DNA of 64,000 nucleotides from Palsa-504 sp963756575 (GTDB lineage Bacteria > Actinomycetota > Actinomycetes > Streptosporangiales > Streptosporangiaceae): contig CAVWOM010000013.1 of NCBI GenBank assembly GCA_963756575.1, positions 248,001-312,000 on the forward strand, given 5' to 3'. A program made the translations under genes and the position numbers. The notes below the pieces were generated by a model, which saw nothing but the letters and a program-made list of their open reading frames with translations, had not been told where the DNA came from and did no database searches. Below are positions 26,561 to 34,274 of the stretch, one piece after another (positions within the stretch are counted from its first letter, which is position 1; the number at the start of each line of letters is the position of its first letter).

Positions 26561-28108
26561 TCAGATGGAGCGCTCGCGGCCGGCCCAGTAAGGATCGCGG
26601 AGCCGGCGTTTGTACAGTTTCCCGTTCGGGTCGCGGGGCAACTCGGGCACGTAGTCGACGGTCCGGGGCAGCTTGAACCGGGCCAGCCGGCCGTCGAGGA
26701 AGGCCAGCAGCTCGGCGGTGAGCGCGGGACCCGGCTCGGCGTCCGGGGCGGCCTGGACCACGGCCTTGATCTCCTCGCCCCACTCCTCGTGCGGGATGCC
26801 GAACACGGCCACGTCGTCGACCGCCGGATGGGCGGACAGCGCGGACTCGATCTCGGCCGGGTAGATGTTGACGCCGCCCGAGATGATCATGTCGCTCTTG
26901 CGGTCGCACAGGAACAGGTAGCCGTCCGCGTCCAGGTAGCCGATGTCCCCCACGGTGAACATGCCGCGGGCCCGGGAGGCCAGGGTCTTCTCCTCGTCCT
27001 TGTAGTAGTCGAAGGTCGAGGCGCCCATCTTCATGTAGACCAGGCCGGTCTGGCCGGCCGGGACGTCGCCGCCGTCCTCGTCGAGGATCAGGATCTGGGA
27101 ACCGGGCCAGGGCAGGCCGACCGAGCCGGGCCGTTCCAGCCACTGCGCGCCGGTGATCACGGTCCCGCCGCCCTCGCTGGCCGCGTAGTACTCGGTCACC
27201 ACCGGGCCCCACCAGTCCAGCATCTGCCGCTTGACGTCGGGCGGGCAGGGCGCGGCGCTGTGGATCGCGGACCGCCAGGAGGACATGTCGTAGCGGTCCC
27301 TGGTTTCCCTGGGCAGCGCGAGGAGACGGCGGAACTGGGTCGGCACCATGTGGCTGTGGGTCACCCGGTGCCGCTGCACCAGCTTCAGCAGTTCCTCGGC
27401 GTCGAAGCGGTCCATGAGGACCACCGGGTGGCCGACCTGGAGGGAGATCGTCGCGAAGTTCAGCACCGCGGTGTGGTAGAGCGGCGAGCAGCACAGGTGC
27501 ACGTTGCCGTCGAACGGCGTGAGCGCGAAGATGCCGAAGAACCAGCCCGCGGCCAGCGGCGGCCGGTCCGGGTCCTCGCCGGTCAGCGGGCGGCGCACGC
27601 CCTTGGGGCGGCCGGAGGTGCCCGAGGTGTAGACCATGGGGGCGCCCGCGGTGCGCGGCTCGGGGCGGCCGGCGCTGTCGTCGCCGAGCGCGGACAGCGG
27701 GGTGAAGCCGCCGATCTCCCCCACCGCGAACCGGGCGTTTTTCTTGATCCCGGCCAGTCCGGCCGCCTCGGCCGCGACGGCGGCGAACCGCTCGTGGGCC
27801 ACGAACGCCGCGGCGCCGCTGTCGCCCAGGATGTAGGCCACCTCGGCCGCGGCCAGGTGCCAGTTCACCGGGACGACGTAGAGCCCGGTCGCGATGGCCG
27901 CGAAGAACAGCGCGAGAGCCTCGGTGCTGTTCGGCAGCATCGCGGCCACGCAGTCGCCCGGACGCAAGCCGAGGGCCTGCAGGCCCCGCCCGTACTGGTC
28001 GGCCCGGGCGGCCAGCTCGGCGTAGCTGACGGTGCTGCCGTCCGGCTCGACCACGGCCAGGCTGTCCGGAGCGCCCGCGGCGATGTTCCACAAGCCGATG
28101 TCGGTCAC
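26561..28108 (-). CDS. FadD-type acyl-CoA synthetase (FadD4-like)
   Basis: AMP-forming acyl-CoA ligase of 515 residues, start GTG 28108. Motifs: VYTSGTSGRPKGVRRP (P-loop), EYYAASEGGGTVIT, GDIGYLDADGYLFLCDRKSD and NGKLYKRRLRDPYWAGRERSI with the C-terminal Lys. The ending and the EGGG signature recall FadD4-like ligases rather than FadD19 or FadD3. It is divergent from the DUF35-ltp operon, with two perfect KstR-type boxes between. The nearer box lies just 12 bp before this start, so the mRNA may be leaderless. Steroid acyl substrates are likely but unproven. Confidence 0.82.
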   Translation of the reverse strand: MTDIGLWNIAAGAPDSLAVVEPDGSTVSYAELAARADQYGRGLQALGLRPGDCVAAMLPNSTEALALFFAAIATGLYVVPVNWHLAAAEVAYILGDSGAAAFVAHERFAAVAAEAAGLAGIKKNARFAVGEIGGFTPLSALGDDSAGRPEPRTAGAPMVYTSGTSGRPKGVRRPLTGEDPDRPPLAAGWFFGIFALTPFDGNVHLCCSPLYHTAVLNFATISLQVGHPVVLMDRFDAEELLKLVQRHRVTHSHMVPTQFRRLLALPRETRDRYDMSSWRSAIHSAAPCPPDVKRQMLDWWGPVVTEYYAASEGGGTVITGAQWLERPGSVGLPWPGSQILILDEDGGDVPAGQTGLVYMKMGASTFDYYKDEEKTLASRARGMFTVGDIGYLDADGYLFLCDRKSDMIISGGVNIYPAEIESALSAHPAVDDVAVFGIPHEEWGEEIKAVVQAAPDAEPGPALTAELLAFLDGRLARFKLPRTVDYVPELPRDPNGKLYKRRLRDPYWAGRERSI

Positions 28109-28119
28109 CCTGGACAATC

Positions 28120-28133
28120 TAGAACACGTTCTA
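28120..28133. promoter_or_regulatory. KstR-type operator proximal to fadD
   Basis: Perfect TAGAACACGTTCTA, 11 bp before the GTG of the FadD gene at 28108 on the minus strand. Confidence 0.82.
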
Positions 28134-28173
28134 TTAGCGGACAAGGTCCGCGGCCCCCGGCCTGCCTGATAAC

Positions 28174-28187
28174 TAGAACACGTTCTA
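28174..28187. promoter_or_regulatory. KstR-type operator proximal to the DUF35-ltp operon
   Basis: Second perfect TAGAACACGTTCTA, 10 bp before GTG 28198 on the plus strand; centre-to-centre distance to the first box is 54 bp, about five helical turns. Confidence 0.82.
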
Positions 28188-28197
28188 TAGTTGTCGG

Positions 28198-29142
28198 GTG
28201 ACCCAGCCTGCGACGGCGCCGCTGCGGGCGCCGCTGGACATCGAGTTCGACTACACGCGCTCGCTCGGGCCGGTGCTGAGCCAGTTCATGGCGGGCCTGG
28301 CGCAGCGGCGCATCCTGGGCGCCCGGGGCGCGGACGGCCGGGTGCACGCGCCGCCGTTCGAGTACGACCCGGTGACCGCCGAGCCGCCCGGGGACCTGGT
28401 GCCGGTGGGGCCGGAAGGCACCGTGCTCAGCTGGTCCTGGATGCCGGAGCCGCTGCCGGACCAGCCGCTGGCGGTGCCGTTCGCCTGGGCGCTGATCCGG
28501 CTGGACGGCGCCGACACGGCGCTGCTGCACGCGGTGGACGCGGGTGCGGCCGCCGCGATGCGGACCGGGCTGCGGGTCCGGCCCCGGTGGGCAGCGGCCA
28601 GGACCGGCAGCATCAGGGATATCGCCTGCTTCGAGCCGTCCGGCGGGCCGGCGGTCACGGCCGCGGATCCGGGTACGGCCGAGGTGACACCCGGGATGAC
28701 GATCACGCCGGTGCGGCTGCACTACATGCACACCGCGTCGCCCGGGGAGAGCTTCTACCTGCGCGGGCTGGCCGAACGGCGGCTGCTCGGGCAGCGGTGC
28801 GGCGTGTGCGGCCAGGTGTACGTGCCACCGCGGGGCACGTGTCCCGCCGACGGCGTGCCCACCCACGAAGAGGTGGAGCTGTCGGAGAGCGGAACCGTGA
28901 CCACGTTCTGCATTGTCAATGTTGGATACCCCGGTCAGCGGGTCACTCCGCCTTACGTGGCCGCGGCCATCCTCCTGGACGGGGCGGATATCGCGTTCGG
29001 GCACCTGGTGCTGGGCTGCGACCCCAGCGAGGTGCGGATGGGGATGCGGGTGCGCGCGGTATGGGGCGAGGAGGGCGTCAGCCATTTCGAGCCGAACGGG
29101 GAGGCCGACGCGCCCTACGAGTCCTATGAGAGGTTCATGTGA
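28198..29142 (+). CDS. Tandem DUF35 (OB-fold) protein, aldolase partner (Rv3521-like)
   Basis: Protein of 314 residues with two DUF35-like halves. The first (about 5-130) lacks zinc cysteines; the second (about 185-300) has a zinc-ribbon-like QRCGVCGQVYVPPRGTC followed by an OB fold. It overlaps the Ltp4-like gene (GTGA), as Rv3521 precedes Ltp4 in M. tuberculosis. Known: the DUF35 domain of ChsH2 is needed for the thiolase-fold aldolase Ltp2 to retro-aldol cleave the steroid side chain. This standalone tandem version probably does the same for Ltp3/Ltp4. A perfect KstR box lies 10 bp upstream. Confidence 0.8.
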   Translation: MTQPATAPLRAPLDIEFDYTRSLGPVLSQFMAGLAQRRILGARGADGRVHAPPFEYDPVTAEPPGDLVPVGPEGTVLSWSWMPEPLPDQPLAVPFAWALIRLDGADTALLHAVDAGAAAAMRTGLRVRPRWAAARTGSIRDIACFEPSGGPAVTAADPGTAEVTPGMTITPVRLHYMHTASPGESFYLRGLAERRLLGQRCGVCGQVYVPPRGTCPADGVPTHEEVELSESGTVTTFCIVNVGYPGQRVTPPYVAAAILLDGADIAFGHLVLGCDPSEVRMGMRVRAVWGEEGVSHFEPNGEADAPYESYERFM

Positions 29143-30203
29143 CTTCAGAGGTTGCTGTGGTCGGGTTCGCGCAGTCGCCGGTGGCGGTGCGCGATGACGC
29201 CACCACCAGCGGCGTGGAGATGCTGGTGCCGACGATCGCGGCGGCGTTCGGCGCGTGCGGGCTGACCAAGGCCGATATCGGGTTCTGGTGCTCGGGCTCC
29301 TCGGATTACCTGGCCGGGCGGGCGTTCTCCTTCGTCTCGGCGGTCGACGCCATCGGGGCGGTGCCGCCGACGATGGAGTCGCACGTGGAGATGGACGGCG
29401 CCTGGGCCCTGTACGAGGCCTGGGTCAAGGTCCTCACCGGCGACGCCGACATCGCGCTGGCCTACGGGTTCGGCAAGTCCTCTGGCGCGGAGCTGCGCCG
29501 GGTGCTGGCCCTGCAGCTCGACCCGTACCTGGTGGCCCCGCTGTGGCCCGACTCGGTCTCGGTCGCGGCGCTGCAGGCCCGGCTGGGCCTGGAGGCCGGG
29601 CGGTGGACCGAGAAGGACATGGCGGAGGTGGCGGCGCGCAGCCGGGCGGCGGCTTCGGGGAACCCGGCGGCGCAGGTGGCGGGGTCGGTCTCGGCCGCGG
29701 AACTGCTGGGGCGGCCCTACGTGGCCGAGCCGCTGCGGGCGCACGACTGCGCCCCGGTCGGCGACGGCGCCGCGGTGGTGATCATCGCGTCGGCGGCGCG
29801 GGCCCGGGAGCTGTGCGAGCGGCCCGCCTGGATCACCGGGTTCGCGCACCGGGTCGACTCGGGCTCGCTGGGGGCGCGCGACCTGCTCGCGGTGCCGTCG
29901 GCGGCGGGCGCCTTGGCCGCGGCCGGTTCGGGTGTCTCGGTTGACGTGGCGGAGCTCCATGCGCCGTTCACCCATCAGGAGATCTTGCTGCGGGAGGCGC
30001 TGGGACTCGGCGGCGAGGTGACGATCAGCCCGTCGGGCGGGGCGCTGTGCGGCAACCCGATGTTCGCGGCCGGGCTGGCCCGGATCGGGTCGGCGGCCCA
30101 GGCGGTCATGTCCGGCCAGGCCGGGCGGGCCCTCGGGCACGCCACCAGCGGGCCGGCCCTGCAGCAGAACCTGGTGTGCGTTCTTTCCGGGGAGGCGTCA
30201 TGA
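29139..30203 (+). CDS. ltp4: Ltp4-like thiolase-fold aldolase subunit
   Basis: Thiolase-fold (SCP2-thiolase/Ltp) protein of 354 residues, start GTG 29139 in the overlap. Where ordinary thiolases carry the nucleophilic Cys it has HVEMDGAWALYEAW, so it cannot work as a canonical thiolase. The C-terminus keeps ISPSGGALCGNP and GRALGHATSGP. Matches Ltp4 (Rv3522), which with Ltp3 is required in Rhodococcus for C24-branched sterol side chains and acts as an aldol-lyase. Its ATGA overlap with the next gene implies a complex. Confidence 0.82.
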   Translation: MTSEVAVVGFAQSPVAVRDDATTSGVEMLVPTIAAAFGACGLTKADIGFWCSGSSDYLAGRAFSFVSAVDAIGAVPPTMESHVEMDGAWALYEAWVKVLTGDADIALAYGFGKSSGAELRRVLALQLDPYLVAPLWPDSVSVAALQARLGLEAGRWTEKDMAEVAARSRAAASGNPAAQVAGSVSAAELLGRPYVAEPLRAHDCAPVGDGAAVVIIASAARARELCERPAWITGFAHRVDSGSLGARDLLAVPSAAGALAAAGSGVSVDVAELHAPFTHQEILLREALGLGGEVTISPSGGALCGNPMFAAGLARIGSAAQAVMSGQAGRALGHATSGPALQQNLVCVLSGEAS

Positions 30204-31357
30204 AGCAGGCCGCCGCCGTGCTGGGGGTCGGGCAGACCCGGCACCGGTCCAAGCGGACCGACGTGTCCATGGCCGGGCTGTGCCGGGAGGCGGCGGACCG
30301 CGCCGTGGCCGACGCCGGGCTGTCGCTGGCCGACATCGACGCGGTGGTGGTCGGCAAGGCGCCCGACCTGTTCGAGGGCGTGATGATGCCCGAGCTGTAC
30401 CTGGCCGACGCGCTCGGCGCGGTGGGCAAGCCGCTGCTGCGGGTGCACACGGCCGGCTCGGTCGGCGGCGCCACCGGGAACGTCGCGGCCAGCCTGGTCC
30501 AGGCGGGCGTGCACCGGCGGGTGCTGGCGCTGGCGTTCGAGAAGCAGTCCGAGTCCAACGCCATGTGGGCGCTGTCGATCGCGCCGCCGTTCAGCATTCC
30601 GGTGGTGGCCGGGGCGGGCGGGTACTTCGCGCCGCACATCCGCGCCTACATCCGGCGCAGCGGGGCGCCGTCGCACATCGGCGCGCTGGTCGCGGTCAAG
30701 GACCGCCGCAACGGCGCCCTCAACCCGTACGCCCACCTGCAGCAGGGCGACATCACGCTGGAGAAGGTGCAGGCCTCCCCCATGCTGTGGGATCCGGTCC
30801 GGTACGACGAGACCTGCCCGTCCTCGGACGGGGCGTGCGCGGTGGTCATCGGGGATTCGTCGGCCGCGGCGGCGGCGCCCGGGCCGGTGGCGTGGATCCG
30901 GGCCACCTCGATGCGCAGCGAGCCGACCATGTTCGCCGGCAAGGACCACGTCAACCCGGCCGCGGGCCGGGACTGCGTGGCGGCGCTGTGGCGGCAGGCC
31001 GGGATCACCGACCCGATCAGCGAGATCGACGTGGCCGAGATCTACGTCCCGTTCTCCTGGTACGAGCCGATGTGGCTGGAGAACCTCGGCTTCGCCGCTC
31101 TGGGGGAGGGCTGGCGGCTGACCGAGGCGGGCGAGACCGCGATCGGGGGCCGGATCCCGGTCAACCCGTCCGGCGGCGTGCTCAGCTCCAACCCGATCGG
31201 GGCGTCCGGGCTGCTGCGGTTCGCCGAGTCGGCGCTGCAGGTGATGGGGAAGGCGGGTGACCACCAGGTGCCCGGAGCCCGGGTGGCGCTCGGGCACGCG
31301 TACGGCGGCGGCTCCCAGTTCTTCTCCATGTGGGTGGTGGCCAGCACACCGGGGTGA
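30200..31357 (+). CDS. ltp3: Ltp3-like thiolase-fold aldolase subunit
   Basis: Ltp-family protein of 385 residues, ATG 30200 overlapping the ltp4 stop. It has HTAGSVGGATGN at the thiolase nucleophile position (no Cys), NPSGGVLSSNPIGASGLLRF and a GHAYGGGSQFFSMWV C-terminus. Matches Ltp3 (Rv3523). With the DUF35 protein and Ltp4 it forms a three-gene operon under the KstR box at 28174. Retro-aldol cleavage of a C24-branched side-chain CoA, shedding a small acyl-CoA, is the likely reaction. Confidence 0.82.
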   Translation: MKQAAAVLGVGQTRHRSKRTDVSMAGLCREAADRAVADAGLSLADIDAVVVGKAPDLFEGVMMPELYLADALGAVGKPLLRVHTAGSVGGATGNVAASLVQAGVHRRVLALAFEKQSESNAMWALSIAPPFSIPVVAGAGGYFAPHIRAYIRRSGAPSHIGALVAVKDRRNGALNPYAHLQQGDITLEKVQASPMLWDPVRYDETCPSSDGACAVVIGDSSAAAAAPGPVAWIRATSMRSEPTMFAGKDHVNPAAGRDCVAALWRQAGITDPISEIDVAEIYVPFSWYEPMWLENLGFAALGEGWRLTEAGETAIGGRIPVNPSGGVLSSNPIGASGLLRFAESALQVMGKAGDHQVPGARVALGHAYGGGSQFFSMWVVASTPG

Positions 31358-31377
31358 GGGCCGGGGGGAATTGGTGG

Positions 31378-31391
31378 TCTACCTATGTAGA
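31378..31391. promoter_or_regulatory. PadR operator, distal copy
   Basis: TCTACCTATGTAGA, a palindrome with arms CTAC/GTAG, identical to the copy at 31401; the two centres are 23 bp apart, about two helical turns, upstream of the PadR start at 31424. Confidence 0.75.
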
Positions 31392-31400
31392 CGGGTGGGT

Positions 31401-31414
31401 TCTACCTATGTAGA
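31401..31414. promoter_or_regulatory. PadR operator, proximal copy
   Basis: Identical 14-mer TCTACCTATGTAGA, 9 bp before the padR GTG; it overlaps where the core promoter must lie, so the pair probably gives autorepression. Confidence 0.75.
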
Positions 31415-31423
31415 GTTGCCAGC

Positions 31424-31786
31424 GTGGCGTCACGTTCGGAGTTCTCCGCGCAGACCTTGTCCGTGCTGGCGGGGCTGTGCCAGCAGCCGTCGGAATGGCA
31501 GCACGGGTACGCGCTGGCCAAGCTGACCGGGTTGAAGTCGGGCACGCTGTACCCGATCTTGATCCGGCTGGCCGACCGGGGCCTGGTCGAGGCGTGCTGG
31601 CAGGACGAGCCGCAGCCGGGCCGGCCACGACGGCATATGTACCGGCTGACGGCTCCCGGGCTGGCCAGTGCCACGGGGGCGCTGGCCAGCGCGGCCGGAC
31701 AGGCGGCGGCGCGGGCGGCTGCGGCGAAGGCGCGCCCAGGTGTCCGGCCGGCGCCGGCGCCGCGCGGTGCGGTGGCGACGCCATGA
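31424..31786 (+). CDS. PadR-family transcriptional regulator
   Basis: Protein of 120 residues, GTG 31424. The winged helix spans about residues 10-75 (QPSEWQHGYALAKLTGLKSGTLYPILIRLADRGLVEA) and ends with RRHMYRLTAPG, the PadR wing; the tail is Ala-rich. PadR proteins bind palindromes near their own start and respond to phenolics or drugs; two identical palindromes precede this gene. The membrane-protein gene starts 17 bp after its stop and is probably the controlled target, a common actinobacterial pair. Confidence 0.8.
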   Translation: MASRSEFSAQTLSVLAGLCQQPSEWQHGYALAKLTGLKSGTLYPILIRLADRGLVEACWQDEPQPGRPRRHMYRLTAPGLASATGALASAAGQAAARAAAAKARPGVRPAPAPRGAVATP

Positions 31787-31802
31787 GCGGGCGGGTGAGA
31801 TC

Positions 31803-32981
31803 ATGACCAGGCTGACGCTGAGCGGGCTGAACCGGGTGGTGGCGGCGGCTGGGCGGGGGGTGGTACGGCTGCTGCCGGCCGCGCGGCGGGACTGGTTCGA
31901 GGCGGTGTGGGCGGAGGCGTACGAGGTGCCGCCGGGGATGGCCCGGCTGGCCTGGCGCGCGGGCGGGATCTGGATGCTCGCGCGGGAAGCGCTGCGGCCG
32001 CGCCGGTTCGGCAAGGTGGTGCTGTTCGCGCTGGCGGCCGCGGCCGCGGCCTGGGTGGCCTGGCCGTCGCCGGCGGTGGGCCACGCCGTGGTCGGCCGGG
32101 TCGGCGTGATCGCCACGGTGCTGCTGCTGGCCGGGCTGCCGCTGCTGGCCCGGCGGCTGTTCGGGCCGGCCAGCCCCAGCCGGGCCGGCCGGTCCCTGCG
32201 GGTGTTCTGCTGCGCCGCCATCTTGGCCCTGATCCCGGCCCGGGTCATCGTCGAGGTGTTCGCCAACCTGACGCCGCGGCAGGAGAGCTACCTGCGGGTC
32301 TACAACCTCTTCAACGGCATCGGGGTGCGCGGCACGTCGTCGGGCGGTCCGCCCTGGGCGGGCGAGATCGCGATCTTGCTGGTCATCGCCGGGTACGTGA
32401 CGGTCCTGCTCTGGCTGACGTCGCAGCGGGCCCAGCTGAGCCGGAGCACGCTGGCCACCGGCACCGGGCTGGGCCTGCTGCTGGGCCTGGTCATGTACGC
32501 GATCGCACCCCTCGGCCTCGGCCTGGACGCCACCAACCCGTGGCTGCCGGGCGCCGATGCCGACCCGCTGATCGCACTCGCCTGGGTGCTGCTGCTGGGC
32601 GGCCCGGTGACGGCCGCCGTGCTGGCCGCCCGGTGGTGCCGCGACGCCGACGGCTCGGTTCCCTATCCCGGCTTCGCGATCAGGCAGGGCATCGCGGCCG
32701 GCGTCCTGGCCACCTTGACCGGCGCGCTGCTCGTCACCGCCCTCGGCACCGGCACGACCGCGCTGATGCTCCGGTCGGCCGCGCTGCGGAACTGGCTCTA
32801 CCACGGTCAGCACCTGAACGCGCTCGCGCTCTACCAGCACGAGCTCTACAGCAGCATGGGCACGCAGATGTACGCCCTCATCTGCGTCGCCTTCCCGGTC
32901 ATCGGCCTGATCATGGGCGGGGCCGGGGTGGCCGGCCGCAGGCCCGGGGAGGTCCTCGAGCCGGCGGGTCAGCTGCTGTAG
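31803..32981 (+). CDS. Polytopic membrane protein paired with PadR
   Basis: Protein of 392 residues, ATG 31803. After about 75 cytoplasmic residues there are roughly eight hydrophobic segments (for example VVLFALAAAAAAWVAW, GEIAILLVIAGYVTVLLWL, LALAWVLLLGGPVTAAVLA), suggesting a multi-pass membrane protein with no motif I can name. Co-transcribed with the upstream PadR gene. Its stop overlaps the 3' end of the convergent CYP125 gene by 13 bp. Confidence 0.6.
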   Translation: MTRLTLSGLNRVVAAAGRGVVRLLPAARRDWFEAVWAEAYEVPPGMARLAWRAGGIWMLAREALRPRRFGKVVLFALAAAAAAWVAWPSPAVGHAVVGRVGVIATVLLLAGLPLLARRLFGPASPSRAGRSLRVFCCAAILALIPARVIVEVFANLTPRQESYLRVYNLFNGIGVRGTSSGGPPWAGEIAILLVIAGYVTVLLWLTSQRAQLSRSTLATGTGLGLLLGLVMYAIAPLGLGLDATNPWLPGADADPLIALAWVLLLGGPVTAAVLAARWCRDADGSVPYPGFAIRQGIAAGVLATLTGALLVTALGTGTTALMLRSAALRNWLYHGQHLNALALYQHELYSSMGTQMYALICVAFPVIGLIMGGAGVAGRRPGEVLEPAGQLL

Positions 32982-34204
32982 GTGACGGGCAGGCTCTTGA
33001 TGCCGTTGATCCAGCCGGAGCGCAGCCGCACCGGGTCGCCGGCCCGGGCGATGTCCGGCATGGCGTCGGCGATGGCGTTGAAGATGAGCTGGATCTCCAG
33101 CTTGGCCAGGCTGGCGCCCAGGCAGTAGTGGGTGCCGAGGCCGCCGTAGCCCAGGTGCGGGTTCGGGTCGCGGCCGATGTCGAACCGGCCGGGCTCGGCG
33201 AAGACCTCCTCGTCGAAGTTGGCGGACCGGTAGAACAGGCCCAGCCGGTCGCCCGCCTTGATCGGCTGGCCGCCGAGCTCGGTGTCCCGGGTGGCGGTGC
33301 GCTGGAACACGGTGATGGGGGTGGCCCAGCGGACGATCTCGTCGGCGGCGGTCTCCGGGCGGCTCTGCTTGAACCGCTCCCACTGCTCCGGGTACTCGAA
33401 GAAGGCGTTCATGCCGTGCGTGATGGCGTTGCGGGTGGTCTCGTTGCCCGCCACCGCCAGCATCAGCACGAAGTACCCGAACTCGTCGTCGCCCAGCGCG
33501 TGGCCGTCGATCTCGGCGGTGATCAGCTTGGTGACGATGTCGTCGGCGGGGCACTTACGCCGTTCGTCGGCCATGGCCATGCTGTAGCCGAGGATCTCGA
33601 TGGCGGCCAGCTCGCCGGCGTTCTCCTGACCGGGTGCCTCGTCGTCGTAGCCGATCATCCGGTTGGACCAGTTGAAGATCTTGCCGCGGTCCTCCTGGGG
33701 GACGCCGATCAGCTCGCTGATCGCCTGCAGCGGCAGCTCGGACGCCACGTCGGCGACGAAGTCCCCGGTGCCGGTCTCGACCGCGCCGGCCACGATGCGC
33801 TGGGCGCGTTCGGTCAGGACCTGGCGCAGGTTGCCGATGGCGCGGGGGGTGAACCCGCGGGAGACGATGCCGCGCATCCGGGTGTGGTGGGGCGGGTCCA
33901 TGTTGAGCAGGATGATCTGCTGCATGTCGATGGACTCGCGCGGGGTGCCCTCCTTGAACCGGATCAGCGCGGTGTTCTTCGCCGAGGAGTACACGTCGGG
34001 CTGCTTGGACACGGCCACGATGTCGGCGTGCCGGGTGACCGCCCAGTAGCCCTCGTCGTCGAACCCGGCCGAGCCGCGGCGCTGGCTGACCCACCAGACC
34101 GGCGCGGCCCGGCGCAGCTCGGCCAGCTCCTCGGCGGGCACCCGGGTGGTGTAGAGCTCTGGGTCGGTGAAGTCGAAGCCAGGCGGGATGTCCGGAACGG
34201 CCAC
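32969..34204 (-). CDS. cyp125: CYP125-like steroid C26/C27 monooxygenase
   Basis: Cytochrome P450 of 411 residues, start GTG 34204 after AAGGAGG. IPPGFDFTDPELYTTRVPAEEL, ILLNMDPPHHTRMRGIVSRGFTPRAIG, the I-helix AVAGNETTRNAI and the haem loop GGLGTHYCLGASLA match CYP125 (Rv3545c) over the full length. CYP125 oxidises the terminal methyl of cholesterol/cholestenone to the acid needed by FadD-type ligases. It is divergent from fadA5 with a KstR-type box between, the same pairing as in M. tuberculosis. Confidence 0.92.
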   Translation of the reverse strand: MAVPDIPPGFDFTDPELYTTRVPAEELAELRRAAPVWWVSQRRGSAGFDDEGYWAVTRHADIVAVSKQPDVYSSAKNTALIRFKEGTPRESIDMQQIILLNMDPPHHTRMRGIVSRGFTPRAIGNLRQVLTERAQRIVAGAVETGTGDFVADVASELPLQAISELIGVPQEDRGKIFNWSNRMIGYDDEAPGQENAGELAAIEILGYSMAMADERRKCPADDIVTKLITAEIDGHALGDDEFGYFVLMLAVAGNETTRNAITHGMNAFFEYPEQWERFKQSRPETAADEIVRWATPITVFQRTATRDTELGGQPIKAGDRLGLFYRSANFDEEVFAEPGRFDIGRDPNPHLGYGGLGTHYCLGASLAKLEIQLIFNAIADAMPDIARAGDPVRLRSGWINGIKSLPVTYSS

Positions 34205-34225
34205 GGCAGCCTCCTTGGCGGATAA

Positions 34226-34239
34226 TGAAACGTGTTCTA
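34226..34239. promoter_or_regulatory. KstR-type operator between cyp125 and fadA5
   Basis: TGAAACGTGTTCTA fits TNNAACNNGTTNNA fully; it lies 21 bp from the cyp125 start and 35 bp from the fadA5 start. Confidence 0.75.
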
Positions 34240-34274
34240 GTTTTGATTGAACCACGGATAGCGGAGGCGGGCCA

